A DNA stretch of 64,000 nt from Gordionus sp. m RMFG-2023 (Eukaryota; Nematomorpha; Gordioida; Chordodea; Parachordodidae): contig NC_088778.1 in NCBI RefSeq assembly GCF_954871325.1, forward strand, positions 25,405,120 to 25,469,119, written 5' to 3'. How positions within the stretch are numbered: the first letter of the stretch is position 1; each line of letters starts with the position of its first letter. The notes beneath the pieces are model-generated. The model had not been told where the DNA came from and did not search any database. It worked only from the letters and a program-made list of their open reading frames with translations. A program made the position numbers and the translations under genes. This document shows, one piece after another, positions 40,101 to 48,538 of this stretch.

Positions 40101-40334
40101 AATTATTTAACTCTCTAATTAAAAAATAAATTAGAAAAAAATAATAGTTGCTAAATTTGATATCAATAAGAATAGTCAACATTTAAAAATGACATAGATT
40201 TGGGATTAATACTTAAAAAAATGTTAATATCATTGCTTTTATTAAAAATTATATAATAAATAGAAATCCTTTAATCTTAAACCTCGACCAGCGCCTGTTA
40301 CTAAAGCATTTTTTCCTTTAAAATTTATTTCCAT
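28195..40334 (-). CDS. DCXR: Dicarbonyl/L-xylulose reductase (DCXR) homolog, seven exons
   Basis: Seven minus-strand exons, 40334-40283, 39975-39878, 35787-35633, 34112-34070, 33180-33010, 28518-28398 and 28298-28195, join in phase with GT...AG introns. They give a stop-free 247-aa protein; human DCXR has 244. It is a classical short-chain dehydrogenase/reductase that in animals reduces L-xylulose and alpha-dicarbonyls with NADPH as a tetramer. Visible motifs: TGAGRGIG (13-20, dinucleotide loop), NNAG (82-85), N107 in FDVN, S138 in NVSSQ, and Y151-S-A-S-K155, so the catalytic Asn-Ser-Tyr-Lys set is complete. RVNSVNPTIVMTDMG and the C-terminal LPLDGGF match DCXR closely; the membrane-anchoring helix of other SDRs is absent. 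Start: ATG at 40334, directly before FKGKNALVTG. Introns 2, 3 and 5 (4.1, 1.5 and 4.5 kb) hold mobile elements; intron 6 is 99 nt. Nothing suggests a pseudogene. Confidence 0.93.
30476..31130 (+). mobile_element. Reverse-transcriptase fossil, Ty3/Gypsy-like
   Basis: Inside DCXR intron 5 (antisense to the gene) short coding traces resemble the N-terminal part of a Ty3/Gypsy-type reverse transcriptase, including RMPFGI-like spacing before an aromatic-rich run near 31100-31130. No LTRs, primer-binding site or other domains are recognisable. It is an old, badly decayed fragment with many breaks. The family call is tentative. Confidence 0.35.
31184..31566. mobile_element. hAT family B MITE, complete
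   Basis: A 383-bp element with ends CAGTGGCGTAGCTACGGG and CTAACTACGCCACTG and a perfect 8-bp target duplication GGCTAAGT (31176-31183 and 31567-31574). Near the right end is the word GGCCGAAGGCC, which recurs in scraps near 4400 and 62640. It has the same ends as the larger element at 13725-16830, so the two probably used the same transposase. It is non-coding and lies in DCXR intron 5. Confidence 0.9.
32241..32590. repeat. Palindromic MITE family M2, copy 1
   Basis: The two halves are inverted copies of each other: the left half contains AACCGGAAATGGATTTCAGC and the right half GCTGGAATGCATTTCCGGT. Two further features, ACACCTACCCTGTAAATTTT and GTGCTGGAATGCATTT, recur in the copy at 43070-43345. 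The minus-strand 87-codon frame within it is an artefact. It could fold into a long hairpin. No target duplication was found, so the transposon class is open. Confidence 0.6.
33795..34020. repeat. GC-punctuated repeat, probably M4-like
   Basis: Words such as GGCGGCCCG, GGACTGGCCGG and CGGCTGTCCGGCG are spaced in AT-rich DNA, and a small palindrome ACGACGTAAATTTGCGTC lies in the middle. The style is that of the M4 MITEs, but ends and duplication are not clear. It lies in DCXR intron 4, 50 bp from exon 4 on the downstream side of the gene. Confidence 0.35.
34381..34602. mobile_element. hAT MITE family M4, third copy
   Basis: It carries GAGCCGGGCCG, GGGCCTGGCC and CCGGGCCGGGC words in AT linkers, like 5244-5541 and 10357-10623, and the same right end (TTTGCAAGTCTCTG). 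The left end is less clear and no good target duplication was found, so it is probably an older copy. It lies in DCXR intron 3. Confidence 0.55.
34942..35130. mobile_element. hAT MITE family M1
   Basis: A 189-bp element with ends TAGTGCTGTTAAAAAGCCCG and, at the right, CGGGCTTTTTAACAACACTA. Flanking 8-mers CCTGTAAG and CTTGCAAC match at five positions. Inside is the family's CTGCCATCTGTGATCAAAAT block. The plus-strand frame across it has no meaning. It lies in DCXR intron 3. Confidence 0.7.
36207..36354. repeat. Palindromic MITE family M6
   Basis: Inverted halves: left TAATGTGCACAAATTGAGCG, right read inward TAGTGCCCACAAATTGAGCG. Between them lie TTTTGAGCACTTTTTT and TGAAATGCATTATTAACGTT. 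A half-copy is at 27717-27775. The TAGTGC end suggests hAT, but no matching target duplication was found. It lies in DCXR intron 2. Confidence 0.55.
36605..38013 (+). mobile_element. hAT family A relic, second copy
   Basis: The 1409-bp element is framed by a perfect 8-bp duplication CAATTTAG (36597-36604 and 38014-38021). Ends read CTTGGTAGCTATAGC and, from the right, CAGAGTTGTTAAACGC. Traces of a plus-strand transposase: ATG at 36855 (MSSPMDIQ), a degraded BED finger ending SYNLKKHLK near 37080-37100, FIIYTVQPMSLVDSPSF near 37290-37345, and a dimerisation block with ASVERLF then SRFGDDNIE near 37745-37820. Many stops and shifts are present and part of the catalytic middle is missing. It is homologous to the outer relic at 11860-17114. 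It sits in DCXR intron 2. Confidence 0.8.
38120..38404 (+). pseudogene. RLE-type LINE 3' tail fragment
   Basis: The frame reads RVWDFMYIDSITLSNL, matching the end of the RLE motif (LIWDFTCVSSF in the LINE at 8660). It then gives a C-terminal tail with IPSIRFNLTSFGSKAQSFF and a downstream ICTNYLSCISS helix, in the order known for RLE LINE C-termini, and stops at 38404. Everything upstream is missing, which fits strong 5' truncation. It differs clearly in sequence from the two minus-strand LINE copies, so it belongs to another family. It lies in DCXR intron 2, just right of the hAT copy. Confidence 0.65.
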
Positions 40335-41565
40335 AATTATTATTTTTTAAATGCTAAAATCAAAAGATTATAACATTATTTTGAATGACATGAGAGGAAT
40401 GTCTATTATATTAGGTCCTATTTTAACATGAAAATATAATATAAATATAGTTTAAAAACAAAATAATTAATTTATAAGAAATTAATTTATTCTAACAGAG
40501 GGTCATATCTACAGGTGGGAAGGGTTATGAAAATGTTTTGGGGGTTTTATCTCAGATTTTCTTGGCTTTGATCCTGCCTATAAAATATATTGATTCTTGA
40601 TTTTTGTGTGGCTATTTTTAATTTGCTTTTTTTAAAGTTAGCAATATCTTAATATCAACTTTGCTAACGTTGACTGCTATTATAAATAATACTAAATCTT
40701 TGCCAATGTTTCGTTCTAAAATGGAAATAACAATTTAATAATACTAAAATCTTTGCCAATGTTTCGTTATAAAATAAAAATAACTATTTGATAACAAAAG
40801 TCTATCATCTCAACAACTAACATAGCAAGAAGTGTTGTTATTAAAATCGACTCGAATCGGACTTTTTAACAACTCTAATAGACAGTATTAAAGGGGAGTG
40901 AAGGGGGATTTATTAACAAACTTTGGTCGACCTCACTCTTATTGAATATATTCTAAATATTTTATCAATATTTATATTATATTTAAATCCGTTTGGCAAT
41001 ATAAAGGAAGAGAGTTATTTTATAATAAAAGATTTGCAAAATATAGAAGAACTAAATATTTGGGTTGCGCTTTTAGCGCCTGACTAGTAAAATAAGAAAA
41101 ACTGCCACACATGTATGCCAGAATGGAAATTAATTCTAAATATATATTTTGAGTTAATATTTATTGTGGCAAAATAAGAAAAATCACTAATATTGGCCAT
41201 TATGCATGAATAAAAATTATAAAAGCTCTGAAAATTTAGTTACGCCAATTACTTAATTCATTAATATTTTTTTTTCAGGCAAATAAATAGAAGTCAGTTA
41301 TAAGCGAAATGATATCTATAACGGCACCGTCTAAATTTTAAGTTCTTTCCCAATCAAATTAATGTTTATATGATTCTGTAATCTTTATAGAATCTTTTCA
41401 AAATAAATCTTAATATATCTAGCGTGCTATATTTTCAAATATTTGGCAGAAAAATCCATATTAAAATAGACTTCTGCCTAACAATAATTCCAATAGTTTA
41501 ATCAAATTAATTTTTCTAAAATATAATTTAAATTTATATATCAAATTTTAAACTATTGGGTTTGA
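40335..41565. other. Stretch upstream of DCXR
   Basis: It contains the DCXR 5' flank (no clear TATA box or other core element stands out). Two near-identical runs with TCTTTGCCAATGTTTCGTT lie at about 40695 and 40752. A small scrap near 40830-40885 (GTTGTTATTAAAATCGACTC ... GGACTTTTTAACAACTCTAA) resembles a shrunken M1 MITE. No other gene is visible. Confidence 0.4.
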
Positions 41566-42431
41566 CAGGACGGTCCGGTTCGACCGAAGACCGATTAAAA
41601 AGATAAAGGTTTTCTATTAATTACCTTTTAATTAATGTACATGAACACGTAAAACATATTATTTATGCATAACACTTTATATTATCTCATTCGTTGTTTG
41701 CCTTTATTCTTTTGTATAAACTTTATATATAAATTATTTATTTATTTTATTTTTTATTAAACAAATTATTTATCTAAGGAAATATCCTTAAGGGAGAGTG
41801 ACTGGGACAGCAGAGGAATCTGAGAAAGATGATATAAATGAGCCAAAACCATTTGACCAATATTTTATATCAAATATTCTATAATATCGGATTGGTGGTA
41901 AGTGAATCATTATCGATTCCTAATTCTGGCCAAAATGGCAATGGATATCTACCAACGGGCTAAATCAGTAGCATGTGAACCGATTTTTTCTGAAGCTAGG
42001 GATGAAATATCAAAAAAATGTAATAGAACGAATCCAAAGACGGTTCAATCTCTAAATTTGAATCATGGATAATAATGAAAATTATTTTCAGAAGATTATC
42101 AAAATATTTATATAAAAATCAACTTTAAATCAAATATTTATCACATATTATATATCAAAAACTCATTAAATACGCAAAATGATTCATATTATATTCAATA
42201 AATTTGGTATTAAAAATTATTTGATGATATAATTGAAGTGGTAATTTAACACAGTTCATTTTTAATAAATTTAAAGCAGAATAAAACACTTATTATATAA
42301 CAAAGGAACTTATTTTAAATGGGACCAAACCTGACTGGACAGACGGTCGCACGGTATGGTTTCATCCGAACGGTCCAGCAGTCCTGTTCCATTTTAGAAA
42401 AAAGAGGGGGCCTAATGGGACCGGACTGCTG
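41566..42431 (+). mobile_element. hAT family F relic with dimerisation domain
   Basis: The left end CAGGACGGTCCGGTTC and the right end read inward CAGCAGTCCGGTCCC are an imperfect inverted pair, and more GGTCCxG words lie inside near 42340-42390. At about 41930-42065 the plus strand encodes AKMAMDIYQRAKSVACEPIF followed by SEARDEISKKCNRTNPKTV. This is the C-terminal dimerisation domain shared by hAT transposases (usual form SxACERxFS...). Only this domain is recognisable; the rest is deleted or decayed. No convincing 8-bp duplication was found, so the borders are approximate. Confidence 0.65.
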
Positions 42432-43069
42432 AGTACTAAACAAAGTTCCTTTTGAGACATTTATTTTATAAATAGTCACCAGTCTTAATAAATTTCTGAA
42501 ACTTAAGATATTCTAATTTAAAAAAATAAATATAATATCATGTTTTTGGAATATAATAAATTTTCACTGCCTTAAATGAAAATTTGGCAAGAACTAAATT
42601 AAAGGAAATTGTTATTAAATTAACTATATTATTTTTTCTAAATTATGTGCTAGTGGTAAAAATAAAGTAAAATTTATGTGTAATTTTATCTTATTTAAGA
42701 GAGACGGTTGCCAAATATCATGATGGGATTCTCATGTCTCATATTTCTATTAACTACTCACACCTCTTATCATTAATTTTAGGATTATTATAAAATATTA
42801 ACTAATTACATAAAAAGATTTTGTATCCTGAAACAATAAAGAAAAACTAAATAAATTTAAGGGTACTAAGAACTTGGAAAATTATATATCACTAAAATTT
42901 ACATATAAATGTTCAAATAAAATTTTAAGTAATAAATATATTTACTTTTCCCCCATCAGTTCAGAAATAGGATTTATTTCCGTTAGATTCTAAATTTATG
43001 CGTAATTATAAATATTCCAGAATCCAGATATCGTTATTATGACCAAGTGTTATTTTTTCAACTTTAATT
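42432..43069. other. AT-rich non-coding stretch
   Basis: Nothing recognisable was found in this stretch. Confidence 0.45.
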
Positions 43070-43345
43070 CATATTTTGAGCTCTTTTTTTAAATTTAAAA
43101 ATGTGATTTTCGAAATGTATTTAATTATGTTTAGAATACCTACCCTAAAAATTTCAGATAATTATATTATGAACTTTTATTTTAGTTTTTCCATAGATTT
43201 TTCATATAAATTATAAATGACTCAAAATTTAACGGTAAAATTATCTACAATTCATAAGATAGGTATTCTGAACGTGCTGGAATACATTTTCGGTAAAATC
43301 AGATTTTTAAATTTAAAAACACGCGCTCAAAAAATGACTTAAAAT
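43070..43345. repeat. Palindromic MITE family M2, copy 2
   Basis: It shares ACCTACCCTAAAAATTTCAG and GTGCTGGAATACATTTTCGG with copy 1 at 32241-32590 in the same order. Inverted symmetry is weaker here, so this copy is older or more degraded. Confidence 0.5.
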
Positions 43346-44384
43346 TAAAAAAATAATCCATCGGAAAAAACATATAGCCGCTAACATTTATAAATAAATA
43401 TAATTTACTACTAGAAAATATATACTAATAGAATTTTTTTTTAACGTTGTGCTTTTAACGATTATCAAAAAAATAAATAGATATTAGTTAATTAATCCAT
43501 TTTAACCACTTTCAAAAATATTTGACCATGATAAACTTACATATTCATTTTAATAAAAATAATTTATTATTATTAAAAAAATTTATAAAAATAAAAGGAA
43601 ATCTAATAAATGAATTGGCATATATATTCTCTTAACACATATTATTTTTATGTAATATTTGATTTTTTTTAAACCCCAAATTTATATTTAAAAATAAAGA
43701 AGATTTTGTGAAAGTGTATTACCGCTCTAACAGTTTTTGCACTTAAATTTATTTTTTGTAAATTTAATATTCAGTCAATATTTCGATTATTAATCTACTA
43801 AATTATATAACAATTTAAATTTTAGTAATTAATATATCAGCACAATCTTACAACTAAATTTCATTTTCGTTTAAATTTTATGGAAATTTTAAATTGAGGT
43901 AAAATATTAAGTTACATAAAGAGCTCAATAAAGACTCAAATTTAACTGTCCTTATCAATTTTTTTTTTATATAAATCATCTTTTTAAAATATTCTCCATT
44001 GTAACTTTTCTTAAAATTTGAACAGTTTTCAAGTTTTAAAAAATATACTTTTAAAATTCAGTTCTACCGATCATGGTGGGTAGGAGATAAAGTTAGGAAA
44101 CCCTGAAGATATTTTTATTTAGAATGAATTGTCATTTTGCAATTATACCATATTTGTTATTCTTATTTATAATAATACATATTTGTGGCGGGGTATTTCG
44201 TGGGAATATGGGAAAACCTTCGTTATGACCTAGACTCCCTCCATAAAGTATTTTTTTGAACTTCCATAATGTTGGAAGAAAAATATAATAATAAAAAACC
44301 GTGGCAGACCAATAAAAGGAGGGGGTGGTGGTTATTAAAATTATTTCGAAAAAAATAATGGCTACCAAATTGTTTACTCAGATT
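43346..44384. other. AT-rich non-coding stretch
   Basis: No element or gene is supported. The minus-strand frame at 44132-44368 crosses into the neighbouring MITE region and looks like noise. Confidence 0.4.
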
Positions 44385-44625
44385 CAGAGTTTAGAACCTG
44401 GTAGAAAAAAAAATTCTAGTTTGTGTTCTGATAATTTTTTAAAAAGGTTTTGGTTCCAGTTCCTAAATTTGATGCGGTTAAAGATGACTCCTACAAAATT
44501 ATATAAATTACCCGAACTTTTGTTAGAACCCATTTCTGAAGGGGTTCCTGGAAATTTTCAAATGGATTCTAGTACCTGTAAATATTAAATGAGAGTTCTA
44601 GGTTTAGGTTCCATTCCAAACTCTG
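44385..44625. mobile_element. hAT MITE (CAGAGTTTAGAACC ends)
   Basis: A 241-bp element with ends CAGAGTTTAGAACCTGG and, from the right, CAGAGTTTGGAATGGAACC. Flanking 8-mers CTCAGATT (44377-44384) and CTCACATT (44626-44633) differ at one base. Repeated GGTTCC/GAACC words lie near both ends. The 87-codon plus-strand frame across it is fortuitous. Confidence 0.7.
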
Positions 44626-45299
44626 CTCACATTGGTTTAACAACTATTTTTTTAACACATTCACACCAATAAAATGAAAAAAACAAAGCTGGACCTCCAT
44701 CTTCCGATACTCTGCCCAAAAATGTATTTCGATATCGATGCACTATTAAAAATTGTATTTTGATATCGATACACTATTAAATCTAAATATCGCAGTGATG
44801 AAGCATCAAGTTTATTAATAGATAAGCATTATAAGATCTATAAATTTGCATAATTGATCTTTGTTTTTTAATAAAATGTTCACGCTCTGAATTATAAAAA
44901 TTATTGTTAATGTTAGATTTTTTTTAAAATTGAAATAAATCGATTTTGAATCATCCTATTTTATTTTTATCAATGCGATCCAAAAACTAACAATATTAAA
45001 TAATATATTCAGATAAATCAGCCATAAATTTCTACCTTTTTGTCATATTATTTTTTTTTTCTTAAATCTTAATTTAAGGTTTAAATATCATTTTCTTTAT
45101 ATACCTTTTTATCTAAAAATAAATATATTATTTAAGGCCAATTTGAATTTAAAGCAACATTTTATATAATTAAATTCGTATAAAGATTAATTATATTCTA
45201 TGCCTTTTTCGATTTTCTTAATAATAAGTATATATTCCTAATTTAAAATGATTTTAAGAAGTTTTGTTTTCCTTTAGCCAATTTTAATTAAGATTTTTT
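44626..45299. other. AT-rich non-coding stretch
   Basis: A short direct repeat (TTCGATATCGATGCACTATT, 44727, and a close copy 32 bp later) is the only feature seen. Confidence 0.4.
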
Positions 45300-45452
45300 T
45301 CAAAATAACATTCCGCAAGCCTCGAGAATTTGTTAATAGGTGTTCTAAACTTTCTGCCATCTATGAGAAAATCACAAGACTTGCGTAATATATTTTGGTT
45401 AAAACATTGGGTTAGCTGTTTTTAAAAACCCAGGTTTTTTAACAATATAATT
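45300..45452. mobile_element. hAT MITE family M1, partial copy
   Basis: It contains TTCTGCCATCTATGAGAAAA and ends AACCCAGGTTTTTTAACAAT, matching the right half of the M1 copies at 34942-35130 and (inverted) 53984-54207. The left end is lost. The Helitron starts about 20 bp to the right. Confidence 0.5.
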
Positions 45453-45495
45453 TTAAGAATAATTAAAATATCTATATATATAATAGCCATATTCA

Positions 45496-45835
45496 AGAAA
45501 TGAACGTTTTCGTATCTTGGTAATGTTAATTTTTTTTCTATCAACTTTCCTATCTTCATAACGTTAATTTTTTCACTTTCCTATCTCATAATGTTAAAAT
45601 ATTTTTTTTCCATCAACTTTCCTATCATCTTAATGTTAAATAAATCGAGGGCTATTATTATCTCGCTAATGTTAAAACTTTTTTTAAAAATTTTTTTATG
45701 GCAAAACAGAGATTCGAACTAGCGACCTATCGTTCGGTAGGCAAACGTTCTTACCATTGAGCCCCCCCTTCAATATTATATTTTGATATATTTGTGTATA
45801 TATATGAAGCTTTATATAATTTGATCATGCGCATA
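45496..45835. repeat. Helitron internal inverted repeat, arm 1
   Basis: From AGAAATGAACGTTTTCGTAT onward this arm is the reverse complement of 47800-48126 for over 300 bp. The arms share repeated CTTTCCTATC/GTTAA blocks and the tRNA-like module. The outer 23 bp of the Helitron end are not part of the repeat. Confidence 0.85.
45699..45768 (-). ncRNA. tRNA-like module in arm 1
   Basis: On the minus strand a 70-nt block runs from a G-rich start through TTCTTACCATTGAGC (as its complement) to TAGTTCGAATCTC and a TGCCA end. It resembles a tRNA with a Pol III B box (GxTTCGAATCy) and an A-box-like start. The anticodon arm is CGTTT/GAACG, but its loop lacks the usual T at position 33, so it is a tRNA-derived sequence rather than a working tRNA gene. 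Confidence 0.55.
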
Positions 45836-45915
45836 ATTTTGACGTAATTTTTGAATTTCTCACCAATATATTTTTACCGTCATTCAATTAATTATACCGT
45901 TGGAATCTCTTGAAA

Positions 45916-46770
45916 TGACATTAGCTACCCATTTTTATCATGCTTCCTTCATTATTGATTAAAATTTCATAAAAGTAATTATTAAAATTTAGATCTTATA
46001 ACTATTCTTTATATTATATTTAGCTATTTGACAAACAAAAATAAATCTCACAATACACCCTGACATTAGCTACCCATTTTTATCATGCTTCCTTCATTCT
46101 TGATTAAAATTTCATAAAAGTAAATTATTAAAATTTAGATCTTATAACTATTCTTTAAATTATATTTAGCTATTTGACAAACAAAAATAAATCTCACAAT
46201 ACACCCTGACATTAGCTACCCATTTTTATCATGCTTCCTTCATTCTTGATTAAAATTTTATAAAAGTAATTATTAAAATTTAGATCTTATAACTATTCTT
46301 TAAATTATATTTAGCTATTTGACAAACAAAAATAAATTTCACAATACACCCTGACATTAGCTACCCATTTTTATCATGCTTCCTTCATTCTTGATTAAAA
46401 TTTTATAAAAGTAATTATTAAAATTTAGATCTTATAACTATTCTTTAAATTATATTTAGCTATTTGACAAACAAAAATAAATCTCACAATACACCCCAAA
46501 CAATATTGGAATCTCTTAAAATGACATTAGCTACCCATTTTTATCATGCTTCCTTCATTCTTGATTAAAATTTCATAAAAGTAATTATTAAAATTTAGAT
46601 CTTATAACTATTCTTTAAATTATATTTAGCTATTTGACAAACAAAAATAACACAATACACCCCAAACAATATTGGAATCTCTTAAAATGACATTAGCTAC
46701 CCATTTTTATCATGCTTCCTTCATTCTTGATTAAAATTTCATAAAAGTAATTATTAAAATTTAGATCTTA
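45916..46770. repeat. Satellite array, six units
   Basis: The phrase TGACATTAGCTACCCATTTT starts units at 45916, 46061, 46207, 46352, 46522 and 46688. Spacings are 145, 146, 145, 170 and 166 bp. The longer units carry an extra 25 bp (around AACAATATTGGAATCTC). Units are nearly identical, so the array is young or homogenised. The last unit is cut off at 46770, where GC-rich sequence begins. Confidence 0.95.
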
Positions 46771-47800
46771 TGATCAGGCCGAGCCCAGGCCTGCAATAAA
46801 ATTTGTTTAGTTCAATGTCTGACTCATAGTTAATAATAAAAAAATTCCCAAGCCCAGCCCCATAATTCATTTAAAAATACAATCAGAATATGAAAGTCGC
46901 ATAGGCCTTGGTTTTTTGATAAGGCCTGGCCATGTCTGCGAAAAAAAATTTCCCGGCCAATGTTATCTCTATTTTAAATTTTACTTAATATGATATCTAT
47001 CACAATTTTAAATTTTATTCTAAAATCTAAATATAAAATTTAATTTAAGACATTGTTATTAAATTACAATAGAAATAAATGGAATATAAAATTAAATTTA
47101 AGAAATTGTTATTAAATTACAATAAAAAATAAATGAAAATTATATAAAAGTTGCATTGGACTTGGTTTTTTGATCAGGCCTGGCTATGTCTGCAAAAAAA
47201 AATATCAGGCCAATGTCTATATCCCATATTTAAAATTAAAAAATTTTCAAGAATCTCTATTTTAAATTTTACCTAGATATTTCTAATACCCATAATGCTC
47301 GCGGTTACATTGCAACAATTTTACCTCTTTTTCTCTTAAATTTTAATATTTTTATAAAATATATTAATAAAGCATATTTCTTATCATATACACATAACTA
47401 ATTAGTAATTACCCACAATAGAAATAAATGGAATATTAAAATTAAATTTAAGACATTGTTATTAAATCAAAATAAAAAAAATGAAAGTTGCATGGGACTT
47501 GGTTTTTTGATCAGGCCTGGCTATGTTTGTAAAAAAAAATTTTCAGACCAATATCTATATCCCATATTTAAAATTAAATTTTCAAGGATCTCTATTTTAA
47601 ATTTTAGCCAATATGATTTCTATCACAATTTAAATTTTGATATTTCTTATACCCTTAATGTTCACGTGTTACATTGTAACAATTTTACCTCTTTTTCTCC
47701 TAAATTTTAATATTTTTATAAAATATATTAATAAAGCATATTTAGTATCATATACACCTAACTTAATAATTGCCCATCAACCCGTCATTCTAATTAAATT
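46771..47800. repeat. Irregular tandem repeats inside the Helitron
   Basis: A block containing GGTTTTTTGATCAGGCCTGG occurs three times (46910, 47164 and 47501; spacings 254 and 337). Each copy is followed by TATATCCCATATTTAAAATT or a decayed version, and by copies of GGAATATAAAATTAAATTTA. A GC-rich head (GCCGAGCCCAGGCCTGC) starts the block and recalls the M4 MITEs. The 84-codon plus-strand frame at 47456 lies in repeat sequence and is not a gene. Confidence 0.7.
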
Positions 47801-48126
47801 AAGTTAATTTTATAAAAAAAAGTTTCATATATATACAAATATATCAAAATATAATATTGAAGGGGGGGGGGCTTAATGGAAAAAAGTTTGTCTTCCGAAC
47901 GATAGGTTGCGAGTTCGAATCCCAGTGTTGCCATAAAAATTTTTTTACATTAACGAGATAATAATAGCTCTCAATTTATTTAACATTAAGATGATTGATA
48001 GGAAAGGTGATAGAAAAAAGATATTTTAACATTAGGAGATAGGAAAGTGAAAAAATTAACGTTAAGATGATAGGAAAGTTGATAGAAAAAAAATAACATT
48101 ACCAAGATACGAAAACGTTCATTTCT
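47800..48126. repeat. Helitron internal inverted repeat, arm 2
   Basis: This is the reverse complement of arm 1, ending at GAAAACGTTCATTTCT. It lies directly upstream of the coding region, so arm 2 occupies the position where a Helitron promoter would be expected. Confidence 0.85.
47864..47933 (+). ncRNA. tRNA-like module in arm 2
   Basis: A G run, GCTTAATGG (A-box-like), GTTTGTCTTCCGAACGATAG, then GCGAGTTCGAATCCCAGTG (B-box) and GTTGCCA. It is the mirror image of the block at 45699-45768, differing at several bases. The B box is well preserved in both, so Pol III could still recognise it (inference). Confidence 0.55.
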
Positions 48127-48210
48127 AGATTTAGGAATTTTTTTGTGTTACCAGTTATTTGAAAATAATATTTAATTTTTATTCTATGTAACGTTAATAA
48201 ATAGAATACT

Positions 48211-48522
48211 ATGGAAAATAGACAATCTCCCAAACAATTAAAGGAAAGTATCCGCAAATTACGGAATCACATAAAATCCAAATATAATAATCCTAAATTA
48301 GTTTCATTAACTACAACTCATAATCCTAATTCAAATTTATATCTCCCAATTGATTTATCAATTAAAACTGCTATGATTAGCGCATGCATAAGCCGTTTTC
48401 ATCAAAAAATTAAACAAATCTTCCCTACCTCTTACACTTCTATTTTGGGAAATAGAAAAAGATTAAACATAACAAAAGAAGTTTTATTTTCCAATAATTT
48501 AGATAAAATATTTTTATTTTAA
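48211..48522 (+). pseudogene. Helitron N-terminal coding module, first copy
   Basis: The 103-codon frame MENRQSPKQL... contains ESIRKLRNHIKSK, a conserved PIDLSIKTA block and IKQIFPTSYTSILGNRK. The same series recurs in the next frame (ESGRKVRSHIKSK, PIDISTKTA, LKQIFPTTYTSILKNRS). The N-terminal module has therefore been duplicated in tandem (about 48238-48460 and 48523-48745). This first copy ends at a stop before the zinc finger and is probably a duplication by-product. Confidence 0.6.
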
Positions 48523-48538
48523 GGAAAGTGGTCGTAAA

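Noticed and set aside
44325-44588. Plus-strand frame of 87 codons
   Set aside because: Crosses the left border of a hAT MITE and consists mostly of its subterminal repeats.
45699-45768. Functional tRNA gene
   Set aside because: B box is good, but the anticodon loop lacks the expected T and the block sits in an inverted repeat, so it is tRNA-derived at best.
45916-46770. CRISPR-like array
   Set aside because: Units are 145-170 bp with no separate short repeats and spacers; this is a satellite in a eukaryotic Helitron.
47456-47710. Plus-strand frame of 84 codons
   Set aside because: Falls in irregular tandem repeats inside the Helitron.
45473-48126. Long-TIR element such as a MULE or Polinton
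   Set aside because: The inverted arms are internal: the left arm starts 23 bp inside a Helitron-type end, and the right side continues into Helitron coding sequence and a hairpin plus CTAG terminus.
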